64,000 nucleotides of DNA from Winogradskyella ludwigii (GTDB taxonomy: Bacteria; Bacteroidota; Bacteroidia; Flavobacteriales; Flavobacteriaceae): the NCBI RefSeq assembly GCF_013403985.1, contig NZ_JABFDF010000001.1:1178001-1242000 (forward strand). Reading direction: 5' to 3'. The translations under genes and the position numbers were made by a program. The notes under the pieces are model-generated. The model saw only the letters and a program-made list of their open reading frames with translations. It ran no database searches and was not told where the DNA came from. Shown here in pieces: positions 44,785-54,446 of this stretch (positions are counted from its first letter, which is position 1; every line of letters starts with the position of its first letter).

Positions 44785-45924
44785 ATGTAATAAACGTGTC
44801 AGTTTAATGGATAAGTCGGTAAGAACGATTTTAGAATTACCATTACGTTCTATATGATAAATAGCATCTTGTAGCTCATCTGAGATCTCTATAATATTAG
44901 AATCGTGCACAAATGGTGCAAATTTTTCAAGTTTAAAATCTTCTGACTTTGGTTCAAGATATACCAACTCGTTAGCTTTATAATTAAGTAACAAAGCTTG
45001 TCTAAAATAGTTTAAACAGAAATTGAGGAATTTCTTTTGGGTTTCTCGTCCTGTTTTAGCAATTTCTTCAGACCATGAAATTAAATCGTGTATAGCGGCT
45101 TTATTTCCTCGCGCTTTAAAAGCTGAACGAATCCAAAATACAAACCATTTTTCAAACTGAATATCTTCACTATCTTGGTAAATAAGATCACAAGCTTTAT
45201 TGTAGTTACCATTAGATTGATGTGCAATTTTTGTAGCAACTGATTGTTCAATATGGTAGTTCTTTACTAAAGCTTCTGTAATGGCTTCTTCTGCTAAAGG
45301 TGGAAAATGCAATATTTGACAACGCGATCTAATCGTGTTTATTATTTGCTCTTCATCTTCAGCAATAAGAATAAATATGGTTTTCTCTGGTGGCTCTTCT
45401 ATTAATTTTAGCAGCTTATTAGCGCTTGCTGTATTCATTTTTTCAGCCATCCATATAAGCATCACCTTGTAACCACCTTCATAAGATTTTAAGGCTAAAG
45501 ATTTTACAATATTTAAAGCTTCTTCAACACCAATTTGACCTTGTTTATTATCTACACCAAGAAGTTTGTACCAATCAAAAAGGTTTCCGTAGGGTTGTTG
45601 GTCTATAAGTTGTCGCCATTCTTCAAGATAAAAACTAGAAACGGGTTTACTCTTTACTTTATCGCTCGTGGTAACAGGAAATGCGAAGTGTAAATCAGGA
45701 TGTGAAACATTTTTAAATTTTAAATTACAAGAATCGTTTCCACCTGTATTTTCACCATTAACATTACTACACAATATATATTGTGCATAGGCTAAAGCCA
45801 TTGGTAGCGTGCCACAACCTTCAGGACCAACAAATAATTGAGCATGAGCAATTCTACCTGCATCAACACTTGTGGTGAGGTGATTTTTTATATGTTTTTG
45901 ACCTAAAACTTCAGAAAATAGCAT
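44764..45924 (-). CDS. holB: DNA polymerase III delta' subunit
   Basis: A 386-residue clamp-loader subunit with the AAA+ fold. LGQKHIKNHL starts the protein and the sensor-1-like region TIRSRCQILHFPPL is clear. The P-loop is degenerate (GPEGCGTL at 33-40; Lys and Thr replaced), as expected for the non-ATPase delta' subunit. A flavobacterial insertion with cysteines (about 52-66) replaces the usual zinc module. The gene ends in a shared terminator. Confidence 0.9.
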   Translation of the reverse strand: MLFSEVLGQKHIKNHLTTSVDAGRIAHAQLFVGPEGCGTLPMALAYAQYILCSNVNGENTGGNDSCNLKFKNVSHPDLHFAFPVTTSDKVKSKPVSSFYLEEWRQLIDQQPYGNLFDWYKLLGVDNKQGQIGVEEALNIVKSLALKSYEGGYKVMLIWMAEKMNTASANKLLKLIEEPPEKTIFILIAEDEEQIINTIRSRCQILHFPPLAEEAITEALVKNYHIEQSVATKIAHQSNGNYNKACDLIYQDSEDIQFEKWFVFWIRSAFKARGNKAAIHDLISWSEEIAKTGRETQKKFLNFCLNYFRQALLLNYKANELVYLEPKSEDFKLEKFAPFVHDSNIIEISDELQDAIYHIERNGNSKIVLTDLSIKLTRLLHKKSQAS

Positions 45925-45928
45925 AAAG

Positions 45929-45936
45929 CAAAACTA
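45929..45936 (-). promoter_or_regulatory. holB: Putative -7 box for holB (nearly leaderless)
   Basis: TAGTTTTG on the minus strand matches TAnnTTTG and ends 4 bases before the ATG, so transcription could start at or next to the start codon. Confidence 0.35.
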
Positions 45937-46094
45937 TGTATTTTTTATTAATCTATTATTTAATTTTTAATCAGACTTTATTATTCGAAACTAAAAAATG
46001 GAATTTGTAGATAAGCGAAAAGGTTATCGTAAATAAAGGCTAGTGATTATTAAAAAGCGGTTAGATAAAGTATATTTTTTAACTTACTAATCTT

Positions 46095-46102
46095 TATATT
46101 TG
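46095..46102 (+). promoter_or_regulatory. pgk: Putative -7 box for pgk
   Basis: TATATTTG is an exact TAnnTTTG match 42 bases before the ATG, preceded by a T-rich -33 region. Confidence 0.5.
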
Positions 46103-46144
46103 TTATTCAAAATAAAATAATTTTCACATCTTATTTATATTATC

Positions 46145-47332
46145 ATGAAGACATTAAACGATTTCAACTTTAAAAATAAAAGAGCATTAATTCGAGTAGA
46201 TTTTAATGTACCATTAAATGATAAATTCGAGGTAACAGACGCAACAAGAATTGTATCTGCTAAACCAACAATTATTAAAATTTTAGAAGATGGTGGAAGC
46301 TGTGTTTTAATGTCGCATTTAGGTCGACCTAAGGGTGTACAAGATGAATATTCTTTAAAGCATATTGTAAATAAAATTGAAGATATTTTAGGTGTTGAAG
46401 TAAAATTTGCAAGTGATTGTGTAGGTACAGAAGCAGAAGAAATGTCTAATGCTTTACAACCAGGTGAAATTTTATTATTAGAAAACCTACGTTTTCATGA
46501 TGAAGAAAAGCAAGGTGATAAAGCGTTTGCAGAAAAATTATCTAAGTTAGGTGATATTTATGTGAACGATGCTTTTGGAACAGCACACAGAGCACATGCG
46601 TCTACAACGATTGTAGCTGAATTTTTCCCTGAAGCAAAATGCTTTGGACTTTTATTAGCTAAAGAGATTGAGAGCATTAAAAAAGTAATGGAAGATGGTG
46701 AAAAACCTGTTTTAGCCGTTCTTGGTGGTGCTAAAGTATCTTCTAAAATTACTGTGATTGAGAATATTTTAGATAAAGTAGATCATTTAATTATTGGAGG
46801 CGGAATGACATTTACCTTCATTAAAGCTCAAGGCGGAAGCATTGGAGACTCTATTTGTGAAGATGATAAAATGGAATTGGCTTTAGATATTTTAAAACAA
46901 GCTAAAGAAAAAGGTGTACAAATACATATACCTGTAGATGTAATTGCTGCGGATGCGTTTAGTAATGATGCAAACACTCAAGTTTGTGATGTTATGAATA
47001 TCCCTGATGGATGGCAAGGTTTAGATGCTGGGCCAAAATCTATAGCAAACTTTGATGCTGTTGTTAACCAATGTAAAACGATTCTTTGGAATGGTCCGTT
47101 AGGAGTTTTTGAAATGGAAAGCTTCGCTAATGGTACTATTCAATTGGGTAATTCTATAGCTAATGCCACTAAAAATGGAGCCTTTTCTTTAGTTGGTGGT
47201 GGTGACTCTGTTGCTGCTGTAAAACAGTTTGGTTTTGAAAACAAAGTAAGTTACGTAAGTACAGGTGGTGGTGCCATGCTCGAAAGTCTTGAGGGTAAGA
47301 CATTACCTGGTATTGCTGCGATTTTAAGCTAA
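46145..47332 (+). CDS. pgk: Phosphoglycerate kinase
   Basis: A 395-residue glycolytic enzyme transferring phosphate between 1,3-bisphosphoglycerate and ADP. The N-terminal substrate-binding motif RVDFNVPL, the MSHLGRPKG loop, LLENLRFH and the nucleotide-binding [11 protein letters not shown] and [12 protein letters not shown] segments are all present. Length is typical. An inverted repeat follows the gene. Confidence 0.97.
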   Translation: MKTLNDFNFKNKRALIRVDFNVPLNDKFEVTDATRIVSAKPTIIKILEDGGSCVLMSHLGRPKGVQDEYSLKHIVNKIEDILGVEVKFASDCVGTEAEEMSNALQPGEILLLENLRFHDEEKQGDKAFAEKLSKLGDIYVNDAFGTAHRAHASTTIVAEFFPEAKCFGLLLAKEIESIKKVMEDGEKPVLAVLGGAKVSSKITVIENILDKVDHLIIGGGMTFTFIKAQGGSIGDSICEDDKMELALDILKQAKEKGVQIHIPVDVIAADAFSNDANTQVCDVMNIPDGWQGLDAGPKSIANFDAVVNQCKTILWNGPLGVFEMESFANGTIQLGNSIANATKNGAFSLVGGGDSVAAVKQFGFENKVSYVSTGGGAMLESLEGKTLPGIAAILS

Positions 47333-47346
47333 TAATACATTTTCAA

Positions 47347-47383
47347 CCTAAAGATAGTATCCTCAAAAAATACTATTTTTAGG
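47347..47383 (+). terminator. Inverted repeat after pgk, possible terminator
   Basis: CCTAAAGATAGTAT and ATACTATTTTTAGG (47347-47360, 47370-47383) pair over 14 positions with one G-T pair. There is no clean T-run after the stem, so termination is uncertain. Confidence 0.5.
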
Positions 47384-47432
47384 ACTTCAACGTTTCTGTA
47401 ACATTGAATTTTTTGAATTTATTTTTTAAACC

Positions 47433-48992
47433 ATGACATTAAAAACATTTTTATTGGCTTGTTTTTGCTTGCTTATATTTAGTGGGTTTGCCCAAACTAA
47501 AACTGATAGTATAGCAACAAAGCCGACTCAAGTTGTTACAACTAAAGATTCGGTTATTGATGGTAAGTTATTCAAATCACTCAAAGGAATCAATCCAGTT
47601 ACAGATAGTTTAGACGTTAAGAATCTTAAGGATTTGCACGAAGTTGCAAAACTTGATGAAAAATGGTTAGAGGAGCTGTATAGCAATTCACTTTACGATA
47701 CCATTTATAAATCTGTAACAGAACTCACTTATGAGCCTGTAGATTATCCAGAACTTTCTACAGATACATTAAAAGCAAGATTAGAGCGCTTAAACGCTAG
47801 AACACCCTTTAATGTAGAATACAATACATCATTAGAAAGTGTTATTAAAAGTTACCTTAAACATAGACGTACATCATTAGAGCGTTTAATGGGGTTAAGT
47901 CATTTTTATTTTCCAATGTTCGAGCAAGAGTTTGACCATCACGACATTCCTTTAGAAATGAAGTATTTGGCCATTGTAGAGTCGGCTTTAAAACCACGAG
48001 CACGTTCTAGAGTGGGAGCAACAGGGCTTTGGCAATTTATGTATGGTACAGGAAAAGAGCATGATTTAGACGTTAGTAGTTATGTAGATGATCGTAGCGA
48101 TCCTATAAAAGCGACAACCGCGGCTGCAGAATATTTAGGGAGAATGTATCGTATTTTCAATGATTGGGATTTAGCTTTAGCAGCTTACAATTCTGGTCCA
48201 GGAAATGTAAATAAAGCTATAAGACGTTCCGGAGGTTCTAAGAACTATTGGAATATTCGTACAAATTTACCAAGAGAAACAGCAGGTTACGTGCCTGCAT
48301 TTTTAGCCACGATGTATATTTTTGAATATGCAGAAGAACATGGTTTTAAAGCTGAAAGACCAGATTTTCAATTGGTACAAACAGATACTGTTCATGTAAA
48401 GCAAATGATAGCTTTAAAGCATGTTTCTGAAGCAACAGGAATTAAAATTGAAGAATTACAATTTTTAAATCCATCGTACAAATTAGATATTATACCTAAG
48501 GTTGAAGGTAAGGTATATTCCTTGAGATTGCCACGCGAAGCTATTGGTACATTTGTAACTAATGAAGATCAAATCTATGCGTTTGCTAATGCCGAATTTA
48601 ATAAACGTGAAAAACCTCTACCTGAGGTTGTAAATTCTGATACTAAAATTAGATATCGTGTTCAAAACGGAGATTACCTTGGTAAAATTGCAAGAAAATA
48701 CGGAGTTAGAGTTAGCCAGTTAAAACAATGGAATGGTCTTAGAAGTAATAGTCTTAAAATAGGACAACGATTAACTATATTTCCAAGGAATCATGGTGTT
48801 ACAAGTACACCAAAACCTACTAAAAAAGTAGTAAATACGGCAGGTAAACAAACCTATAAAGTAAAGTCTGGAGATTCACTTTGGACCATTGCTCAAAAAT
48901 TTCCTGGAGTTTCTGTTCAAAATATTAAAGATTGGAACGATATTAGTAGTAATAAACTCAAAATAGGAATGACACTTGTTGTTTCTAAATAA
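47433..48992 (+). CDS. Membrane-bound lytic transglycosylase with two LysM domains (MltD-like)
   Basis: A 519-residue exported enzyme that cleaves peptidoglycan strands. Signal peptide 1-20 (GFAQ). The SLT domain (about 165-300) has the catalytic-type segment AIVESALKPRARSRVGATGLWQF with Glu, and the AYNSGPGNVNKAI motif. Two LysM modules follow near 408-452 (YRVQNGDYLGKIARKYGV) and 473-518 (YKVKSGDSLWTIAQKF). There is no lipobox. The next gene starts 22 bases after its stop. Confidence 0.93.
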   Translation: MTLKTFLLACFCLLIFSGFAQTKTDSIATKPTQVVTTKDSVIDGKLFKSLKGINPVTDSLDVKNLKDLHEVAKLDEKWLEELYSNSLYDTIYKSVTELTYEPVDYPELSTDTLKARLERLNARTPFNVEYNTSLESVIKSYLKHRRTSLERLMGLSHFYFPMFEQEFDHHDIPLEMKYLAIVESALKPRARSRVGATGLWQFMYGTGKEHDLDVSSYVDDRSDPIKATTAAAEYLGRMYRIFNDWDLALAAYNSGPGNVNKAIRRSGGSKNYWNIRTNLPRETAGYVPAFLATMYIFEYAEEHGFKAERPDFQLVQTDTVHVKQMIALKHVSEATGIKIEELQFLNPSYKLDIIPKVEGKVYSLRLPREAIGTFVTNEDQIYAFANAEFNKREKPLPEVVNSDTKIRYRVQNGDYLGKIARKYGVRVSQLKQWNGLRSNSLKIGQRLTIFPRNHGVTSTPKPTKKVVNTAGKQTYKVKSGDSLWTIAQKFPGVSVQNIKDWNDISSNKLKIGMTLVVSK

Positions 48993-49014
48993 AATCAACA
49001 AAAAAACGAAACTT

Positions 49015-49995
49015 ATGAAAGCTTTTTATACTGTATTATTTTGCATGTTGCTATTGGCTTGTGGAGACAAGAAAGAAAAAGATACTACAATTTATCTACC
49101 AGCTTCTAATGGTAATTTAAATACCATTTCTGTTGTTGCAGACAACGTTGTATGGGAAGATAAAGTAGGTGAAAACATTAGACACATTTTTGCTGCGCCT
49201 TTAAATGGTTTGCCAACAGAAGAACCTATGTTTAATATGAGGCAGATACCAACACAAGTTTTTGATGGTTTTGCTGCACGAAGTAGAATTGTTCTTAAAA
49301 TTGAAAAAGGAAACGTAGAAGCAACAACTAAAATAGTACACGAAGCTTTTGCTAAACCACAAACGGTTGTTGTTGTTGGAGGTAAAACAGATCAGGATAT
49401 TATTGCGCAATTAGAGGAAAATAAAGCTAAAATAATAGATGCATTTACTAAAGAAGAAGTAAAGGAGAAACAACGACGTATTAAATTATCCTTGTTAAAG
49501 GACGAGGTAATGGAAAATAAATTGGGGATTACTATAAATATTCCTTCGGTTTATAGAATTACTAAGGATGAAGACAATTTTTTCTGGATTCGTAAAAACC
49601 TTTCAAACTCTAAAACCATGGAACTTATGTTTTATGAAGTACCGTTTGAAACCATCTCTAAAGGAGATAGTACCATTATGGATATTGTTAAGATGCGAGA
49701 TGAAATAACCAAAACTAAAATCCCTGGAGAAGATGGTATTTACATGGCTGTAGAAGATTCTTATGCACCATCAATGTTTAAAACCATTATAGACAATAAG
49801 CCAGCATACGAAGTAAGAGGTATGTGGTTAATGCAAGGGTTTACAATGGCAGGTCCTTTTATAACCTACGCTATTGAAGATAAAATTAACAACCGTTATT
49901 TAATTGCAGATGGTTATGTTTATGCTCCATCTTTAGAAAAACGGGATTATATTTTTGAATTAGAATCTATTATTAAATCTATAAAGATTAACTAA
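49015..49995 (+). CDS. DUF4837 lipoprotein
   Basis: I place the start at ATG 49015, giving 326 residues, because it opens a clean lipoprotein signal (MKAFYTVLFCMLLLACGDK, lipobox LLAC); an in-frame TTG at 48976 would add 13 residues inside the end of the previous gene. The mature protein matches the DUF4837 family of Bacteroidota, of unknown function. A terminator shared with tatA follows. Its position after the LysM transglycosylase suggests an envelope role. Confidence 0.82.
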   Translation: MKAFYTVLFCMLLLACGDKKEKDTTIYLPASNGNLNTISVVADNVVWEDKVGENIRHIFAAPLNGLPTEEPMFNMRQIPTQVFDGFAARSRIVLKIEKGNVEATTKIVHEAFAKPQTVVVVGGKTDQDIIAQLEENKAKIIDAFTKEEVKEKQRRIKLSLLKDEVMENKLGITINIPSVYRITKDEDNFFWIRKNLSNSKTMELMFYEVPFETISKGDSTIMDIVKMRDEITKTKIPGEDGIYMAVEDSYAPSMFKTIIDNKPAYEVRGMWLMQGFTMAGPFITYAIEDKINNRYLIADGYVYAPSLEKRDYIFELESIIKSIKIN

Positions 49996-49996
49996 C

Positions 49997-50033
49997 AAAA
50001 AAAGCCAACTTTATTAAAGTTGGCTTTTTTTTA
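49997..50033. terminator. Bidirectional terminator
   Basis: AAAGCCAACTTT (50001-50012) and its complement (50016-50027) form a 12-bp stem with a 3-base loop, flanked by A- and T-runs. It lies between convergent DUF4837 and tatA genes. Confidence 0.85.
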
Positions 50034-50055
50034 TGTGTTTTGTTTTTTAAGAGTT

Positions 50056-50238
50056 TTATTCTTTCTCTTTAGCGTCAATAGATTCGTCTTTGTTAGCGTT
50101 TTTAAATTCCTTTAAACCGCTTCCTAAACCTTTCATTAATTCAGGAATCTTTTTACCACCAAACAGTAATAAAACAACGACAGCAATTAGAATTACTTGA
50201 GGCCATCCAATCATTAATGGGACAATGCTTAAACTCAT
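50056..50238 (-). CDS. tatA: Twin-arginine translocase subunit TatA/TatE
   Basis: A 60-residue membrane protein with one N-terminal helix (residues about 10-27), the [21 protein letters not shown] amphipathic segment (quoted in full as 20 residues less the last), and a charged tail. It forms the pore for folded proteins together with TatC. No tatC is next to it here. A TAACTTTG -7 box is upstream. Confidence 0.9.
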   Translation of the reverse strand: MSLSIVPLMIGWPQVILIAVVVLLLFGGKKIPELMKGLGSGLKEFKNANKDESIDAKEKE

Positions 50239-50256
50239 AACTTATTATTTAGGCTG

Positions 50257-50264
50257 CAAAGTTA
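50257..50264 (-). promoter_or_regulatory. tatA: Putative -7 box for tatA
   Basis: TAACTTTG on the minus strand matches TAnnTTTG, 18 bases before the ATG. Confidence 0.4.
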
Positions 50265-50339
50265 AGTAATTATAGTTTAATAATAGCGTTGTTATGTCAA
50301 CTTTAAGACTTTATCATGGTACTATTTCAGTATTTTAAC

Positions 50340-50347
50340 TAATTTTG
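50340..50347 (+). promoter_or_regulatory. Putative -7 box for the M23 peptidase (nearly leaderless)
   Basis: TAATTTTG matches TAnnTTTG and ends 5 bases before the ATG, so the transcript may have essentially no leader. Confidence 0.35.
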
Positions 50348-50352
50348 TTTCA

Positions 50353-51222
50353 ATGGCAAAAAAGAAAAAAAAAGAAAAGAAATTCGCTAAAAAGCTGCTT
50401 CATAAGTATCGTTTAGTTATTCTAAATGAAGATACGTTTGAAGAGCGCTTTGCTATAAAACTAACACGGCTTAATGTTTTTGTTTTAACCTCTATTTCTG
50501 CGATTTCGCTTGTTTTCTTTACCGTTTTATTGATTGCTTTTACACCGTTAAGAGAATATATTCCAGGTTATTCTTCGGCAAAATTAAAAAAGAAAGCTAC
50601 GATACTTAATTACAAAACAGATTCTTTAGTTCAGGAATTAGAACTAAATAAAAAGTATTACGCATCTATTAGAAAAGTATTAACAGGAGATGTTGCTACA
50701 TTAGATTTTAATAGAGATTCTATTATACAAGCAAGCAAAAATGATCTTGATATTTTACAAGTTCCAACCAATAGAGAAGATTCGTTGTTAAGAGTAAAAG
50801 TTGACAAAGAAGATAAATACAATTTATTTGAAGTTTCAGGAGATCAATCTAATTATGTATTGTTTCCACCAGTAAACGGAACGATTTCAGAAGGTTATAG
50901 TCTAGAAGATAAGCATTATGCTGTAGATGTCGTTGTACCAGCAAATACACCTGTAAAAGCCACAGCAGATGGTACCATAATTTTTGCAGAATGGACTGTA
51001 GAAACAGGCTATGTGGTAATCATTGAACATAATAGAGAATTGATTTCGGTTTATAAACACAATTCAGCAATTACAAAAACGCAAGGAGATTTAGTACAAT
51101 CAGGAGAGGTTATTGCCATGTCAGGAAATGAAGGGGAACTCACTACAGGACCTCATTTACATTTTGAACTTTGGAGTAAAGGCTATGCTGTAAATCCAAC
51201 TAATTTCATCAATTTTGAATAA
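50353..51222 (+). CDS. M23-family metallopeptidase (LytM-type)
   Basis: A 289-residue envelope protein with one N-terminal membrane helix (about 40-65) after a very basic cytoplasmic tail. A coiled stretch is followed by the M23 domain (about 170-289): HYAVDVVVPANTPV supplies the first zinc ligands, and GPHLHFELW the HxH motif. It probably cuts or regulates peptidoglycan hydrolysis. Its stop overlaps the start of the GH3-family gene (TAATG). Confidence 0.9.
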   Translation: MAKKKKKEKKFAKKLLHKYRLVILNEDTFEERFAIKLTRLNVFVLTSISAISLVFFTVLLIAFTPLREYIPGYSSAKLKKKATILNYKTDSLVQELELNKKYYASIRKVLTGDVATLDFNRDSIIQASKNDLDILQVPTNREDSLLRVKVDKEDKYNLFEVSGDQSNYVLFPPVNGTISEGYSLEDKHYAVDVVVPANTPVKATADGTIIFAEWTVETGYVVIIEHNRELISVYKHNSAITKTQGDLVQSGEVIAMSGNEGELTTGPHLHFELWSKGYAVNPTNFINFE

Positions 51223-52724
51223 TGCCATCATTTAAAGCTACACTTTCAAAACCATTTGCTAAATATATAGCAAGGCGCGTTAAAAAATGGTCGTCTAAAC
51301 CTGTTGAAACGCAACAAAAAGTTTTCGAAAATTTAATTTCCGAAGCTAAGCACACTGTTTTTGGTAAAGATCATAACTTTAGCTCTATTACAACGTTTAA
51401 AGAATTTCAATCTCAAGTTCCTATTAGAGATTATGAAGAGTTAAAACCTTATGTAGAGCGTGTAGTTGCAGGAGAAAAAGATATACTTTGGAAAGGTCAG
51501 CCTATTTATTTTGCTAAAACTTCAGGAACGACCTCTGGTGCAAAATATATCCCGATTACAAAAGAAAGCATGCCAACACATGTAGATGCTGCACGGAATG
51601 CAATCTTACTGTATATCAATGAAACAGGGAATTCAAAATTTGTAGATGGTAAAATGATCTTTCTTCAAGGGAGTCCTATTTTAGAAGAAAAGCATGGTAT
51701 AAAACTCGGCAGACTTTCAGGAATTGTGGCACATTACGTTCCTAAATATCTTCAGAAAAACAGATTACCAAGTTTAGAAACTAACTGTATTGAGGATTGG
51801 GAAACAAAAGTTGAAGCGATTGTAGAAGAAACCATAAACGAGGACATGACCATCATATCTGGTATTCCATCTTGGGTTCAGATGTATTTTGAAAAATTAA
51901 GTGAAAAGTCAGGAAAAAATGTTGGTGATCTATTTAAAAATTTCAACCTTTTTATTTTTGGAGGTGTAAATTATGAACCTTACAGAGCTAAATTCGAAAA
52001 TTTAATAGGCAGAAAAGTAGATAGCATAGAATTGTATCCAGCAAGTGAAGGCTTTTTTGCATTTCAAGATAAGCAAGATGAAAAAGGTATGTTGCTGCAA
52101 TTAAACTCAGGGATTTTTTATGAGTTTGTTGAGGCGGTTCATTTTTTTGAAGATAATCCCAAACGTCTCACTATTGGAGATGTAAAACTTGGTGTTAATT
52201 ACGTCATGATTATTTCTACAACAGCAGGACTGTGGGCTTACAATATTGGAGACACGGTTCAGTTTACATCACTAAAGCCCTATAGAGTGATTGTAAGTGG
52301 AAGAATAAAACATTTTATTTCAGCATTTGGAGAACATGTTATAGGCAAAGAAGTAGAGCAAGCCTTAAGAGAGGCTATTGAAAATACATCTATTTCTGTA
52401 AATGAATTTACGGTTGCACCTCAAATAAGTCCGGAAGAAGGTCTGCCTTATCACGAGTGGTTTATTGAATTTGAGAACGAACCAGAAAATGAATTCGATT
52501 TTATTGCTGGTTTAGAACAATCCTTAAAGCAACAAAATAGTTATTATTTAGACCTGATTGACGGTAAAGTACTAAGGCCATTAAAGATTACACGAATTAA
52601 AAAAGATGGATTCCAAACTTATATGAAATCAGTAGGGAAACTAGGAGGACAAAATAAAATAGCGAGACTCTCTAACGACAGAAAAATTGCCGATAGTTTG
52701 TCTCAACTTAATTTAACGAAATAA
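51222..52724 (+). CDS. GH3-family acyl-adenylating-like protein
   Basis: A 500-residue protein of the GH3 (auxin-responsive promoter) family, which in plants conjugates amino acids to acyl hormones through acyl-adenylates. ATP-binding features are visible (YFAKTSGTTSGAKYIPIT near 103, SEGFFAFQ, and the GDTVQFTSLKPYRVIVSGR segment). It is common in Bacteroidota with an unknown acyl substrate. It is coupled to the M23 peptidase and transcribed toward the next gene, which has its own -7 box. Confidence 0.9.
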   Translation: MPSFKATLSKPFAKYIARRVKKWSSKPVETQQKVFENLISEAKHTVFGKDHNFSSITTFKEFQSQVPIRDYEELKPYVERVVAGEKDILWKGQPIYFAKTSGTTSGAKYIPITKESMPTHVDAARNAILLYINETGNSKFVDGKMIFLQGSPILEEKHGIKLGRLSGIVAHYVPKYLQKNRLPSLETNCIEDWETKVEAIVEETINEDMTIISGIPSWVQMYFEKLSEKSGKNVGDLFKNFNLFIFGGVNYEPYRAKFENLIGRKVDSIELYPASEGFFAFQDKQDEKGMLLQLNSGIFYEFVEAVHFFEDNPKRLTIGDVKLGVNYVMIISTTAGLWAYNIGDTVQFTSLKPYRVIVSGRIKHFISAFGEHVIGKEVEQALREAIENTSISVNEFTVAPQISPEEGLPYHEWFIEFENEPENEFDFIAGLEQSLKQQNSYYLDLIDGKVLRPLKITRIKKDGFQTYMKSVGKLGGQNKIARLSNDRKIADSLSQLNLTK

Positions 52725-52727
52725 ACC

Positions 52728-52735
52728 TATATTTG
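52728..52735 (+). promoter_or_regulatory. Putative -7 box for the 563-residue conserved protein
   Basis: TATATTTG is an exact TAnnTTTG match right after the GH3-family stop and 17 bases before the ATG at 52752. Confidence 0.45.
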
Positions 52736-52751
52736 TGGGTTAAACTAACGT

Positions 52752-54443
52752 ATGAGTACAACTAAGAAAAAACAAGGAAGAACGAGAGCGCAAGAAAGCT
52801 CTAGTGCTATAGAGCGCATGTACATTACTATGCGTCATCTATTTAATCGTGGATTTTACAAACCTATGGGTGTTTCGGGAGAAACATTACGTGAAGCTTT
52901 ATTGCTTTTACGCCCAGAAATCTATGGTTCTATTGGAGAAGAAAAAGCAGAATTAGAAGGTTTACTATATGTTGTAGATCGATTACCACAAGGCATTGAA
53001 GAGTGTACATTTATAAACTTAACAAGTGATGAAGGTTATGCGAATTCACACTTTAAAGCGATAATTCCACCAAAAAGAAGACGTAATTGCTACAGAATTG
53101 ACGATGAGCAAATGAATATCGAAATTACCAGAGGACGTTCTGAAATTTACGATATTCTAACGCACTTGACGTTTTTGTTTGTGGAATCTCATAAAATTAG
53201 TAAACGTGTTCTTATAGATGAAGAAGGAACCACGGTTAGAGATTGGAAAAAATTAGAAGCAGCTGTTTTAACAACAAAGAAACTTACACAAGTAGAGCGC
53301 GAAATAGCCATTACACATACGGCAAATATTTTAGGTAGAACATTTAATGAGCTTACTGAAGCATATCCAAAATTTGCAACAGAAGATCAGCCAGAACGTT
53401 TATTACATATTGTGTACTGGTTAGGAAAACTAGCTATAGAAGAAACTATAAATAACAATAAACGAACAATTACGTTTAGCCCTGTTTTAAGAGAGCGCTT
53501 AGGACATCATATTCATGGAGAAATATGGGCAGATACTATAAAGTCTGCTTTACATAAAAACGGATTGTTAGAGCGACCAATACACATCATTAGTGCCAAT
53601 ATGCATAGTGTAATGAATTCTTTGTTTGCTAAAGGAGCACTGAAAGGAGCAGATGCTAAAAAAGATATTTTTCAAACTTATGAAGCTTTAAGTGAATCTA
53701 AAAATGGTGTCTTACGCAATAAGGTAGAAAAATCAGCGTTGCAAAACGGAATGATTCACATAAAAGATACTTCTGGAACTAATATAGATATTCAAATTTT
53801 TGATACAGCGAAAATTGATTTTTCTAAATCAGAATTCAAGTATCTTGAAGAACATAAGGATAAAAAAGCTGTTATTTTTGTAATGGATTACGCGTTTGGT
53901 GAGCAGGCTTATGAAACATTAGATGAGCTTTTAAAGCCAATTAGCGTTGATGAAAAAGACCTTCATTTAGATGTGAAGTCTATTTCTATCATGGGAAAAG
54001 CAGGTATTTTGGAAGGTGGGAAAAGTGATGTTATGATACCAACAGCACATATCTTTGAAGGTACAGCAGATAATTACCCGTTTAAAAATGAACTTACTAA
54101 AGACGATTTAAAAGATTGTGGAGTTTCAGTTTATGAAGGTACAATGGTTACGGTTTTAGGTACATCACTTCAAAACAAAGAGATTTTAAAGTTCTTTAAA
54201 AATTCGACTTGGAACGTTATTGGTTTGGAGATGGAAGGTGCACATTATCAAAAGGCTATACAAGCTGCATCTAAAGTAAGAAACAGTATAAATGAAGATG
54301 TTAAAGTAAGATATGCCTATTATGCGAGTGATAATCCTTTAGAAACAGGAGGAACATTAGCATCTGGAGGTTTAGGAACTTCTGGTGTTAAACCCACTTA
54401 TGTAATTACAAAAAAAATACTAGAACAAATATTTAATTCATAA
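52752..54443 (+). CDS. Conserved Bacteroidota protein with nucleoside-phosphorylase-like C-terminal part
   Basis: A 563-residue soluble protein of a family widespread in Bacteroidota and, as I recall, named only as a DUF (DUF6909). The N-terminal half (about 20-300) is helical with the RMYITMRHLFNRGFYKP start. The C-terminal half has MVTVLGTSLQNKEILKFF and WNVIGLEMEGAHYQKAIQAA, resembling the GxEMEG signature of the purine-nucleoside phosphorylase/MTA nucleosidase fold, and ends in a Gly-rich stretch. A nucleotide-related activity is inference. It is followed 3 bases later by the polysaccharide locus. Confidence 0.72.
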   Translation: MSTTKKKQGRTRAQESSSAIERMYITMRHLFNRGFYKPMGVSGETLREALLLLRPEIYGSIGEEKAELEGLLYVVDRLPQGIEECTFINLTSDEGYANSHFKAIIPPKRRRNCYRIDDEQMNIEITRGRSEIYDILTHLTFLFVESHKISKRVLIDEEGTTVRDWKKLEAAVLTTKKLTQVEREIAITHTANILGRTFNELTEAYPKFATEDQPERLLHIVYWLGKLAIEETINNNKRTITFSPVLRERLGHHIHGEIWADTIKSALHKNGLLERPIHIISANMHSVMNSLFAKGALKGADAKKDIFQTYEALSESKNGVLRNKVEKSALQNGMIHIKDTSGTNIDIQIFDTAKIDFSKSEFKYLEEHKDKKAVIFVMDYAFGEQAYETLDELLKPISVDEKDLHLDVKSISIMGKAGILEGGKSDVMIPTAHIFEGTADNYPFKNELTKDDLKDCGVSVYEGTMVTVLGTSLQNKEILKFFKNSTWNVIGLEMEGAHYQKAIQAASKVRNSINEDVKVRYAYYASDNPLETGGTLASGGLGTSGVKPTYVITKKILEQIFNS

Positions 54444-54446
54444 AAA

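Noticed and set aside
48976..49014. TTG start that would extend the DUF4837 protein by 13 residues
   Set aside because: The later ATG opens a clean lipoprotein signal peptide, and the extension overlaps the upstream gene.
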